Translations under genes and position numbers: made by a program
Source of the DNA: an uncultured Lachnospiraceae bacterium
GTDB taxonomy: Bacteria; Bacillota; Clostridia; Lachnospirales; Lachnospiraceae
Direction: 5' to 3'
DNA length: 44,985 bases
Assembly: GCA_900317555.1 (NCBI GenBank)
Contig: ONHF01000023.1
Coordinates: forward strand, 1-44,985
Shown: one piece after another, positions 22,945 through 30,913 of the stretch
Layout: each line of letters begins with the position of its first letter
How positions within the stretch are numbered: position 1 is the stretch's first letter
Notes under the pieces: generated by a model
What the model saw: only the letters and a program-made list of their open reading frames with translations
What the model was told of the DNA's origin: nothing
Database searches by the model: none

Positions 22945-24846
22945 TTAGTAGATTCTTACTTCGAATACCCTTGCATCTGCGCACCCATTCGTAGCATACA
23001 CGGTAATGCACGCTTCATCTGCCTCTGCAGGCTCATCAAAATCCAGTATGCACAGTCTTTGATAATTCCCACGGATTTCCCTGCGGGCAACTTCTTTTCC
23101 GCTTCTTAAAAGTGAAACATCAAAATCCTTTACCAGACGTTCCGGAATCCCTTTCTTTTCTTTTTCAATAAAGGCCTTTGATACCGAAATGCAGATTTCC
23201 GCAGAAAGATCAGGATCAAACGTAATTCTTATCTGCCTGATATTCTCTGGTTTCAGAAGAGTGAGCGTCAGCTTCTCCCCGCATTTTGCGATGCCATCGG
23301 ACACCCAGAGATTTGATTTGTCTTTGACTGTCCGCGAAACTCCCGATATGACATTAACTGCTTCATAACCCTTTTTTTCACTGCTTGCAGTTACTGCTGC
23401 CTTCCTCGCAAAATCCTTCTTATCCTCATTACGCCCTCCAAGAATATAGCAGTCATTTTTCATTAATTCCTGCCGTAAGTCCTGAATATAATTTCTACCA
23501 AATTCTCTCGGAGATACTCCCAGTTGCGTTGCCATAGCTGCCGCAGTTCCCGCCGCCTGACCACCGATAGCACAAGTTCCCATGACACGCGTAGAACCGA
23601 AGGCAAGTTTCGATGCGCTGATGTCTCTACCCGCCATCATCAGGTTACGAATATTATGTGAACAATAGCATCCGTATGGAATTGCATAAAATCCGGGGAA
23701 ACTGCGGACTTTGGAGGGGATGATACCTTTTGCGTGGAAACCTCCCGCCGTATGCTCATCCATTGGCCATCCGCCATACGCCACGCCATCACTTGACTCA
23801 TTGTTCCCAACGATGTCATTTTCTGTCAGCATGTAATCACCGACGAGTCTGCGGCTTTCACGGAAGGCTCCGACAACGCCAACCCAATCCAGTTCGTAAT
23901 TTTCCGCGCCATGATCCCCATGATTCTTAATATGATCCCAGACGCCGTAAACAATCTGGTAAAGCTCATATCGAATATCTTCTGCTTGTTTTATGATGTC
24001 ATCATAATCGCCGCCGACCTCAATCCACCAATACCCCGACCGTACATCATACTTTTCCACCAGCTGATCTCTGTGATTCTCATAATCCTCGTCCGGCTTC
24101 AGTACTACTACATCGTCTGCATCATGATAGACTACGACATCGCCATGATATCGATATTTAAACCAGCTATCATCAAAATCCAGTGCCCAGGACGGCTTTA
24201 CAAATTTTACCGGATGCCCTGTGTCGTGTGCACAGAAATATATGGTATTACCCATCGTCTCGCCATCCGGCTTATCCGGCGCATCCTTTTCATCAAACTC
24301 AGACTTCTCCTCCCTGCCAATTCGGTATTCCGCACCGGCAAAATAGCCAAGTGTTCCATGTCCGGTACAGTCAATAAATATTTTTGCTGTGAATTTATAC
24401 CGCACTTCTGTACTCATCTGATAGCATTCTATAGATTGAATCTCCGTTCCATCGGAATGGACCATATCCATAGTCGTATTCATATAACTGTCAAGGTTTT
24501 TTGTCTTCCGTACGGTCGACCAGAGAACACCATCCCAGATAGAATAATTATAACTGTCATTAAGACGCTTGTTTTCAAGCTGAAGTTCCATCAGAATGCC
24601 GGTCTCTGCCGCATTTTTCTTCCCCCAGTGACAGGAAGCCCCGGATATATGCATTCTGTTTTCCGAACTCGCATTACCGCCATAAACACTGCGATCCTGA
24701 ATCAGCGCTGTTTTTGCGCCTTCTCTTGCGCTTGCAATCGCAGCACAGATCCCACTCATACCACCGCCGACGACTACGACATCATAATCCTTGCAAACCG
24801 GCGGGTTCTGCGATGGTTTTGGAATTTCATGAATAAAACATTTCAT
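22945..24846 (-). CDS. FAD-dependent oxidoreductase (PF12831-type), copy 1
   Basis: A 633-residue flavoprotein. The N-terminal FAD-binding motif is VVVVGGGMSGICAA (glycines 27-32), then SVYGGNASSENRMHISG, typical of the FAD_oxidored family. Other family blocks are FIDCTGHGTLGYFAGAEYR, WDHIKNHGDHGAENYELDWV, and near the flavin-closing region NLMMAGRDISASKLAFGSTR then GTCAIGGQAAGTAAA. The last 180 residues look like a beta-rich accessory domain. It is clearly a tandem paralogue of the next upstream gene. There is no signal peptide, so it acts in the cytoplasm. The substrate is unknown; the operon suggests a sugar or glycoside. Confidence 0.82.
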   Translation of the reverse strand: MKCFIHEIPKPSQNPPVCKDYDVVVVGGGMSGICAAIASAREGAKTALIQDRSVYGGNASSENRMHISGASCHWGKKNAAETGILMELQLENKRLNDSYNYSIWDGVLWSTVRKTKNLDSYMNTTMDMVHSDGTEIQSIECYQMSTEVRYKFTAKIFIDCTGHGTLGYFAGAEYRIGREEKSEFDEKDAPDKPDGETMGNTIYFCAHDTGHPVKFVKPSWALDFDDSWFKYRYHGDVVVYHDADDVVVLKPDEDYENHRDQLVEKYDVRSGYWWIEVGGDYDDIIKQAEDIRYELYQIVYGVWDHIKNHGDHGAENYELDWVGVVGAFRESRRLVGDYMLTENDIVGNNESSDGVAYGGWPMDEHTAGGFHAKGIIPSKVRSFPGFYAIPYGCYCSHNIRNLMMAGRDISASKLAFGSTRVMGTCAIGGQAAGTAAAMATQLGVSPREFGRNYIQDLRQELMKNDCYILGGRNEDKKDFARKAAVTASSEKKGYEAVNVISGVSRTVKDKSNLWVSDGIAKCGEKLTLTLLKPENIRQIRITFDPDLSAEICISVSKAFIEKEKKGIPERLVKDFDVSLLRSGKEVARREIRGNYQRLCILDFDEPAEADEACITVYATNGCADARVFEVRIY

Positions 24847-24892
24847 TTTTGATATCCTCTATTCTATCGACGGTATAATTGCAATCATTGAA

Positions 24893-26746
24893 CTATACAC
24901 TGTAAATCCTGACTTCCTGAATACGTGCAAACGGAGCTCCATGCGTCGCTTTGACAGTGATTTCAATCCGATCGCAGAATATGTTAGAAACTTCTATAAC
25001 ATTCAACCTTTGATAGTTATCTTGTATATCTTTTTCAAAAACGATGTCATCGCCATGATATAAACGCATTTGATAGCTCTTCACAAGTTCAATCGGCATG
25101 CCCTTCACTTCCCGGTCATAAACATTGTGAATCATCGAAGGCTGAATCTCAGAGCTCAGGTTCGTATCAAAGGTAATCCGTACTTCTCTTATCACCGCCG
25201 GTTCCTTTAGCACACCTGTAAGAATTGCTCCCGAAAGATCTTCAGACTGCCAGTAATTTGTGTCGCCGCCGACAGGTCTTGCCGCGCCATGCGCAACATT
25301 TTCTGCACAGCAGCCATCTGTTTCTTGCGATGCGGTAAAAGAAGCTTTTCTGGCGAGATCTTTTTCATCTTCATTCACAAAGCCGGGAATAAAACAATCA
25401 TTCTTAAGCAATGTTTGCTGAAGCTCATGGATATGATTCACGCCGACTTCTCTGGGGGACTCATGATACTGAACAGCCAAAGCTGCTGCCGTACCTGAAG
25501 CCTGACCACCTATGGCGCATGTTCCCATTACCCTCGTTGATCCAAAGGCCATTTTAGAAGTACTGATGTCACGCCCCGCCATCAACAGATTGTCAATATT
25601 TCTACTGTAATAACAGCGATAAGGAATTGTGTAACAGCCTTCAAAGTTATAAACCCTGGATGGATATCGCGTCAGATCATTCATTCCTCCAGGAATATGC
25701 ACATCCATCGGCCAGCCGCCATACGCGACAGCGTCATCAAAAATACGATTTGATCTGATGTCATTCTCATTCAGGATATATTCACCCTCGAGCCGTCTGC
25801 TCTCTCGATATCCGGGAACCATGCCAACCCAGTCAAGATCATAATTCTCAGCGCCATGGTCACCACCGTTCTTAATATGATCCCAAACCCCATAGATGCA
25901 TTTAAGAAGTTCATCTCGAATTTCTTCGCATGAACCAATGTTATCCTCAAGATCTCCACCCAGTTCACACCACCAGTATCCGGCATCCATATTTGAAAAT
26001 TCCGGGAGCTTGCCTTTGGCTGACGGAGAATCTGCATCTTGTATGCCATTTTCGTCGTCTACAGCTATCCGATCGACATGAGGGCGAAATTTCAAATCTT
26101 CTTCTGTATATGTGTTTGCCCATGAAGGTTTAATAAATTTCACCGGCTCTCCGCGATTCACCGCATGAAACATGATTGTGCTGCCCATTTTGTAATTGTT
26201 GGCTTCTTCCGGTGCCGACGGTTCATTAAACTCATATTTAGATTCGGAGCCTGTGCGGCTGGCAGCTCCCGCCAGGAAACCGACCGTTCCGTGACCAGTT
26301 GCATCGATAAAAATATCCGCAGAAAGGACTACTTTCTCTTCTGTAGAATTTTGATGCCCTACCACAGATCTGATCCGGCTGCCGTCCATCACTACATCTT
26401 CAATATTCGTGTTGAGATAGTAAGCCAAACCCGGAGTCTCATGAACCCTTTCCCAGAAAATCATGTCCAGTGTTGTAAAACTGGCATATGGATTACGATG
26501 CTTATTCTCCAAAAGTATTTCTTCGAGAATACCCGTTTCACGGAGATTCGGTTTTGATGAGTGACAGTTTGCACCGACAATGTGCATTCGAATTTCAGAG
26601 CTCGCGTTTCCTCCGAAAACAGACCTGTTTTGAACAAGAGCAACTTTGCAACCCATTCTCGCTGCTGCAATAGCAGCGCAAACCCCAGCTACACCACCTC
26701 CAATTACCACAATTTCATAAGTCTCTTCTTTAAGCCTGACTGACAT
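24893..26746 (-). CDS. FAD-dependent oxidoreductase (PF12831-type), copy 2
   Basis: A 617-residue flavoprotein paralogous over its whole length to the downstream copy. It has IVVIGGGVAGVCAA (glycines 16-21), SVFGGNASSEIRMHIVGANC, FIDATGHGTVGFLAGAASR, WDHIKNGGDHGAENYDLDWV, VAYGGWPMDVHIPGG, and MAGRDISTSKMAFGSTRVMG. The pair has stayed close in length and motif order but differs throughout, which suggests two related substrates or a heteromer and not a recent duplicate. It lies between the permease genes and copy 1, with gaps of 86 and 46 bp. Confidence 0.82.
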   Translation of the reverse strand: MSVRLKEETYEIVVIGGGVAGVCAAIAAARMGCKVALVQNRSVFGGNASSEIRMHIVGANCHSSKPNLRETGILEEILLENKHRNPYASFTTLDMIFWERVHETPGLAYYLNTNIEDVVMDGSRIRSVVGHQNSTEEKVVLSADIFIDATGHGTVGFLAGAASRTGSESKYEFNEPSAPEEANNYKMGSTIMFHAVNRGEPVKFIKPSWANTYTEEDLKFRPHVDRIAVDDENGIQDADSPSAKGKLPEFSNMDAGYWWCELGGDLEDNIGSCEEIRDELLKCIYGVWDHIKNGGDHGAENYDLDWVGMVPGYRESRRLEGEYILNENDIRSNRIFDDAVAYGGWPMDVHIPGGMNDLTRYPSRVYNFEGCYTIPYRCYYSRNIDNLLMAGRDISTSKMAFGSTRVMGTCAIGGQASGTAAALAVQYHESPREVGVNHIHELQQTLLKNDCFIPGFVNEDEKDLARKASFTASQETDGCCAENVAHGAARPVGGDTNYWQSEDLSGAILTGVLKEPAVIREVRITFDTNLSSEIQPSMIHNVYDREVKGMPIELVKSYQMRLYHGDDIVFEKDIQDNYQRLNVIEVSNIFCDRIEITVKATHGAPFARIQEVRIYSV

Positions 26747-26833
26747 AGAATTCCCTTACCTCCGCAGAATATCTACACTGTCTTATCTGAAATCGATGCC
26801 GGATATAAAAACACAAACTTCCTTCTTGAATAG

Positions 26834-27679
26834 TTATCCTTTTACCGCGCCCGCGGTAAGCCCGCTTACCAGCTGTTTACCCAGAATTGTAAAAACAACA
26901 AGAATCGGTATGATCGCTGCGGTGGCAGCGGCACAAAGCGGCCCCCATTCCTGTCCGAAGAAACCCATGTAATCGTATATTGCCATCTGGACATTCTTCA
27001 GTTCCCGGCTGTTGATCATGACCGAAGTCGAAATATACTCATTCCAAGCCCCGATAAAAATGAAGATACCGGCAGCTGCGAATGAAGGCTTAATAATCGG
27101 TGGAATAAGTCTAGCTATGATATATCTTTGGGAACATCCATCAATCTTTGCGGACTCCTCGATTTCTACAGGAAGAGAACGAACCCCGGAAATCATCATC
27201 CAAATGCAAAGAGGAAGATTATACGTAGCGTAAATAATCGGCATTGTATAAATGTGATTTGTCATATGGAGTTTCATCATCATCAGGTAGTTTGGAATGA
27301 GAAGCACAGAGCATCCGGTGGATAGCGGTATTCCGATTACAACAAGAGAAAACCAGAACTTCTTAAACAGAAAATTTCTACGTTCGAATCCGTAACCTGC
27401 AATGTATCCCAGTATCAGGCATAAAATAATTGTCACCAATGAATAGAAAGCACTGTTCCCGAGAGCTCGCAGGTATCCCTGTCCGACAATACGGACATAG
27501 TTACTCCAAGTTACATTGAATCCTATGACCTTCGGCGGGTATGTTGCTATCTCGTTCTTGTTCTTGAGTGATGTTACAATGCCCCAGTAAATTGGAATAA
27601 TCGTAATAAAAGCCAGCAGCGCCAGTATAATTGCTTCACTGATTTTGCTGATTACTATCTTCGGTGTGATTTTTTTCAT
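26834..27679 (-). CDS. Carbohydrate ABC transporter permease (MalG-type), cluster 1
   Basis: An inner-membrane permease of about 281 residues with six predicted membrane segments. The cytoplasmic coupling (EAA) loop reads EESAKIDGCSQRYIIARLIP, which contacts the ATPase. It ends in the typical GKQLVSGLTAGAVKG. A GTG at 27745 overlapping the upstream permease would add 22 residues. I prefer the ATG at 27679, which has AAAGG and gives the usual family length. No ATPase gene lies in the cluster, so a shared MsmK/UgpC-type ATPase encoded elsewhere is presumed. Confidence 0.88.
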   Translation of the reverse strand: MKKITPKIVISKISEAIILALLAFITIIPIYWGIVTSLKNKNEIATYPPKVIGFNVTWSNYVRIVGQGYLRALGNSAFYSLVTIILCLILGYIAGYGFERRNFLFKKFWFSLVVIGIPLSTGCSVLLIPNYLMMMKLHMTNHIYTMPIIYATYNLPLCIWMMISGVRSLPVEIEESAKIDGCSQRYIIARLIPPIIKPSFAAAGIFIFIGAWNEYISTSVMINSRELKNVQMAIYDYMGFFGQEWGPLCAAATAAIIPILVVFTILGKQLVSGLTAGAVKG

Positions 27680-27728
27680 CTTTACGGCCTTTGTATTCTG
27701 AGTATGATGTCTTCCATGCAATGCGGTA

Positions 27729-28595
27729 TCAGATCTTATAATCACTGACCTTGATGTATGCCAGAATAATCAGAGACACAACAATCATGATCAGTACGGA
27801 GAGAGCAGACGATGTTCCAAAATGGTAATAACGGAAGCCTAAATTGTATTGCATAAGAGTAATGACATTTGTTGCATCATTCGGTCCACCGCTCGTCAGT
27901 ACCAGTGGAACCGTATTATTCGTAAAGTTGCTGACAGTAAGAACAATTGTAGAAAGGAGTACAGAAGTTTTGACAAGCGGCAGTTTGATGTACCATAACA
28001 TCTGCCAGCCGCTCGCTCCATCAACTTTAGCAGCCTCAATCAGCGACTGATCGAGACTCTTCAGGCCTGCCAGTAGCATAACCATTGCATATCCGACAAG
28101 TCTCCAGACAAGAACAAACACAAGCGCAATTCTTGCCGAATCTTTGTTTTGAACAACATAGATTGATTTATGTCCAAGACCCTTCAGGATCATATTGAAA
28201 AGTCCCAGATCTCCATTAAACAGCCAGCGCCACAACAATGCTGCAACGACCATTGAAATGACCCATGGTATCAGGCCGAACATTTCAATTGCATAAGCGA
28301 ATACTCCATGCTTCCTGTCGATCCAGAGTGCAAGCGCTAGTCCGATAATAACAGAGCATGCTGTAGAAATAATTGTGATGATGAACGTGAAGATAAAAGC
28401 ATTGATGACTCTCTTGTCTGTTAGCAGTGAAGCATAATTTTTAAGTCCTACAAAATTACCTTTCACAAGATAATCCAGATTGAAAAAGCTGCAATATAAA
28501 GTATAAATCAACGGAATAATCAGGAACATCGTCAGAAAGGCCATTGCCGGTACGATGTACATGAATGAGAGTTTCTTGAATTTGTTTGTGTTCAC
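27729..28595 (-). CDS. Carbohydrate ABC transporter permease (MalF/UgpA-type), cluster 1
   Basis: A 288-residue inner-membrane permease with about six membrane segments, beginning MNTNKFKKLSFMYIVPAMAF. The EAA coupling loop is EAAKVDGASGWQMLWYIKLP. The late motif LTSGGPNDATNVITLMQYN is typical of sugar-importing UgpA-like permeases. It follows the binding-protein gene after about 100 bp that contain a strong hairpin, and forms the transmembrane pair with the next gene. Confidence 0.9.
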   Translation of the reverse strand: MNTNKFKKLSFMYIVPAMAFLTMFLIIPLIYTLYCSFFNLDYLVKGNFVGLKNYASLLTDKRVINAFIFTFIITIISTACSVIIGLALALWIDRKHGVFAYAIEMFGLIPWVISMVVAALLWRWLFNGDLGLFNMILKGLGHKSIYVVQNKDSARIALVFVLVWRLVGYAMVMLLAGLKSLDQSLIEAAKVDGASGWQMLWYIKLPLVKTSVLLSTIVLTVSNFTNNTVPLVLTSGGPNDATNVITLMQYNLGFRYYHFGTSSALSVLIMIVVSLIILAYIKVSDYKI

Positions 28596-28611
28596 GGCGG
28601 CCTGCTTTCTT

Positions 28612-28647
28612 CAGAACGAGAACTTCCGGCAGGAAGCTCTCGTTCTG
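28612..28647 (-). promoter_or_regulatory. Intercistronic hairpin after the cluster 1 binding-protein gene
   Basis: CAGAACGAGA (28612-28621) pairs with TCTCGTTCTG (28638-28647) and the stem continues as CTTCC/GGAAG. No T tract follows on the minus strand, so it looks like an mRNA-stabilising or processing element that keeps binding-protein message above permease message. Confidence 0.65.
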
Positions 28648-28694
28648 CTCTGTCATGATAAAACTATCAATAATTTCATTAATTGCTGTAAAAA

Positions 28695-30047
28695 TCAGCG
28701 CCCATTATCACTGTTGAATCTGCTCTCCGCATCCTTGAGCGCAGTCATTGGATCTGCATTATTCGTCAAGACATCCTGCACCGGATAGTTAAGATCGAGC
28801 TTCCAGCCAACATATGCCTTGTCATTTGCCGGAAGCCATCCCTGTGCAAATGCATCAAGCATCGACTGTAAGTATTTATTCTTATCTGTGATTTCGATCT
28901 TGTCGACAGTAGATTTTCTGTTAGGTGCCTGTCCGCCGATTTCAATCCATTTAAGATCAGATTCAGGTGAATACATTTTTTCAAGGAACTTACCCGCTTC
29001 TTCCTTATTCTTGGATCCGGACCATACACCCACAAACCAGCCATCAATTACAGTTCCACCCGGCAGAGGTGCAAACTGAATTGTGTCTCCATCAAAAGAA
29101 GCATTCTGACGCAGTGTAGAAAGACGTACTGCGCTTCCGACGGACATGGCGTATTTTCCTGCGGCAAACTCAGTATAAATATCCTCAATCGTTGTATTAA
29201 CGCTTTCAGAAGGAGTTATTCCGGCATCTACGCACTTCTTGGTCCATTCAAGGCCCTTGACTCCGCCGTCATTAGCCCAGTTAGCAGTACCATCTTTATT
29301 GAAGAGATCGCCATTTTCCTGAAGCAGCCAATTCACGATACACTGCGCATCATTGGTTTCGGTTGAGAACGACATTCCCATTCCGTATCGATCAATGCCG
29401 CTTGCATCTTTCCCGGTCAGCTTCACTCCCGCGTTATAAAGCTCATCAAAAGTCGTCGGCACTTCTATTCCGGCATCCTTAAGAAGGTCCTCGCGATAAA
29501 GGAAACCGGTACAATTTTTGTTCAGTGTCAGAGTATAATGTTTGCCATCGCGTTCGCCAAAACGGAAGAAGGTGTCATCTATATCGTCGATTTCGTCCTG
29601 CGTCCAGTCCTTCATAAACAGATTCTCAAGAGGTTCGAGGGCACCGGCATCAAGCACGCCATAGAGCTCATCTCGTGCACACCACATAATGTCCGGTGCA
29701 TCGCCGGATGCATTTGCTGCAAGGAACTTTGCTGTCATTGTTGTCCAGTCCTGTGGCTCAACAACGACCTTGACCCCAGGGTTTTCATCCTCGAATTCAT
29801 CGATCATCTGCTTAAGCGCTACTGATCTTCCATTTTCCGTATTTGTCGGATCAAGGAACGTCCACATCCTGATGGTAATTCCATCCCCTGATTCCGTACT
29901 TGCAGTAGATGCAGCCTTGCTCTCAGAAGCGGAATCTGTAGTAGCGGCCGCCGACGTCGATGTGGTGCTGCCGGTTGATCCGCATCCTGCAAGAAGCGCA
30001 ATCGCTGTTACCGAAGCAAGAGCCGCTGACAATACCTGTTTCTTCAT
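28695..30047 (-). CDS. Sugar ABC transporter substrate-binding lipoprotein, cluster 1
   Basis: A 450-residue lipoprotein anchored outside the membrane. The signal peptide MKKQVLSAALASVTAIALLA ends in a lipobox, LLAGC, followed by a Ser/Thr/Ala-rich linker of about 35 residues. The mature part is the family 1 sugar-binding fold (ITIRMWTFLD, then DEFEDENPGVKVVVEPQDW, DAPDIMWCARDELYGVL, and the late YSPESDLKWIEIGGQAPNRK). It is the first gene of the operon with a strong AAGGAGG site. The frame stays open to 30125, but the ATG at 30047 fits the signal peptide. The ligand is not predictable from sequence. Confidence 0.92.
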   Translation of the reverse strand: MKKQVLSAALASVTAIALLAGCGSTGSTTSTSAAATTDSASESKAASTASTESGDGITIRMWTFLDPTNTENGRSVALKQMIDEFEDENPGVKVVVEPQDWTTMTAKFLAANASGDAPDIMWCARDELYGVLDAGALEPLENLFMKDWTQDEIDDIDDTFFRFGERDGKHYTLTLNKNCTGFLYREDLLKDAGIEVPTTFDELYNAGVKLTGKDASGIDRYGMGMSFSTETNDAQCIVNWLLQENGDLFNKDGTANWANDGGVKGLEWTKKCVDAGITPSESVNTTIEDIYTEFAAGKYAMSVGSAVRLSTLRQNASFDGDTIQFAPLPGGTVIDGWFVGVWSGSKNKEEAGKFLEKMYSPESDLKWIEIGGQAPNRKSTVDKIEITDKNKYLQSMLDAFAQGWLPANDKAYVGWKLDLNYPVQDVLTNNADPMTALKDAESRFNSDNGR

Positions 30048-30140
30048 ACTTTTCCTCCTTTGTTTAAATTGTTTTGCTTTCCCCTTAAATTTCTCCAATT
30101 TGAATCTCCCCTGATTCATTGGCATCTTTAGGACAACTGT

Positions 30141-30196
30141 TTGATAAATTCTTTTATCAATGACTTAATACTAATATGTATTGTACATCTTGTCAA
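30141..30196 (-). promoter_or_regulatory. Cluster 1 operon promoter and ROK-type operator
   Basis: On the minus strand a perfect -35 TTGACA (30191-30196), 17 bp, TAGTAT (30168-30173). Seven bases downstream lies a perfect inverted repeat, TTGATAAA (30141-30148), TTCT, TTTATCAA (30153-30160). Its ATAAA-N4-TTTAT core matches the palindrome at the ROK gene promoter, and the position relative to the -10 is similar. Repression by blocking initiation is inferred. The leader to the ATG is about 110 nt. Confidence 0.8.
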
Positions 30197-30324
30197 TATT
30201 ATTGCATTAAATATTTTCATTTTTATGCCACTTTATATTACAATTTAAATTTATATTTTGTTTTGTGTTAAAATTGTCATGTATTAATTATAATGAATAG
30301 ATTATATTGAGCATTATGCTCATG
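30197..30324. other. AT-rich spacer, no gene seen
   Basis: A very AT-rich stretch upstream of the cluster 1 promoter. It may act as an UP element or be the remains of the junction with the repeat array that follows. No reading frame or stable structure is evident. Confidence 0.4.
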
Positions 30325-30327
30325 CTC

Positions 30328-30458
30328 TTGTTACCATCGGGCTGAGTTGTAATCCGAGACGCCAGTTTGTAAGGTGAGATGCTTGTTTGTAAATTGAAAA
30401 GTACATATTTGTAAACGAAACGCCACTTTTGTACACCAGATGCCATTTTATATGGACA
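30328..30458 (+). repeat. Degenerate 20-21 bp tandem repeats, possible IS21-type element end
   Basis: Starting at TGTTACCATCGGGCTGAG, about six units with the rough consensus GAGAYGCCANTTTGTAARNT follow one another: GAGACGCCAGTTTGTAAGGT (30356), GAGATGCTTGTTTGTAAATT (30376), GAAAAGTACATATTTGTAAA (30396), GAAACGCCACTTTTGTACAC (30417) and AGATGCCATTTTATATGG (about 30438). IS21-family elements begin with TG and carry several transposase-binding repeats at each end, so this may be an orphan end. No transposase or ATPase gene remains nearby. The repeats are seen; the element assignment is inferred. Confidence 0.5.
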
Positions 30459-30739
30459 GAAGACTCATCCGCTGTTTCTTTACAACAGCCATTGATCCGA
30501 CATGGCGTCGTTTTATCATGAAAACATATACGAAATGGGGGTTGGCTAATTACGATACGTGTGGATTTGACTATCACTTTACAGATGAGGCAATGGTTCA
30601 GCTGCTGATTCATTCTACGATGGCAATCCTGGAGACGTGGCTGTCTCAGGAGAATCCAACGCCTCCGGAACAGTTTTCCGATGTTTTTATTAGAATTGTG
30701 AAGACTCCGATCTATGATCTGATATCGGTAAAGAAATAA
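30440..30739 (+). pseudogene. Truncated TetR-family regulator (C-terminal domain only)
   Basis: The frame gives 99 residues that resemble only the ligand-binding/dimerisation end of a TetR regulator: FTDEAMVQLLIHSTMAILET, then WLSQENPTPPEQFSDVFIRI and VKTPIYDLI. The N-terminal helix-turn-helix is missing and no ribosome site precedes the first ATG. The 5' end of the fragment runs straight into the tandem repeat array, as if an insertion event cut the gene. It is very unlikely to function as a DNA-binding regulator. Confidence 0.7.
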
Positions 30740-30745
30740 TAAATG

Positions 30746-30779
30746 CAAAAAAGAGCGGCCAGGAGGAGACTGGTCGCTC
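30746..30779 (-). terminator. Intrinsic terminator of the cluster 2 operon
   Basis: On the minus strand GAGCGACCAG and CTGGCCGCTC (plus-strand 30770-30779 and 30753-30762, one G-U pair) form a 10-bp stem with a 7-nt loop followed by TTTTTT. It ends the long operon whose last gene stops at 30914. The 134 bp between hold no recognisable gene. Confidence 0.9.
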
Positions 30780-30913
30780 TGGATGGGCAGGTTATGTTTG
30801 GACTTGTGCCAGCTCTGTCATTCTTATCCGATCATGTCTCTTCCGGTCTCCTCCCATACGCATCCATGCAATCCATCTCCGGATCCTTCATGCACAAGTG
30901 CACTGCCGCCGTC

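Noticed and set aside
20774-30047. Assignment of cluster 1 to the known C-glycoside cleavage system
   Set aside because: The system known for flavonoid C-glycosides uses GFO/IDH/MocA-type oxidoreductases and small partner subunits, none of which is seen here.
30328-30458. CRISPR array
   Set aside because: The units are contiguous and degenerate without unique spacers, and there are no cas genes.
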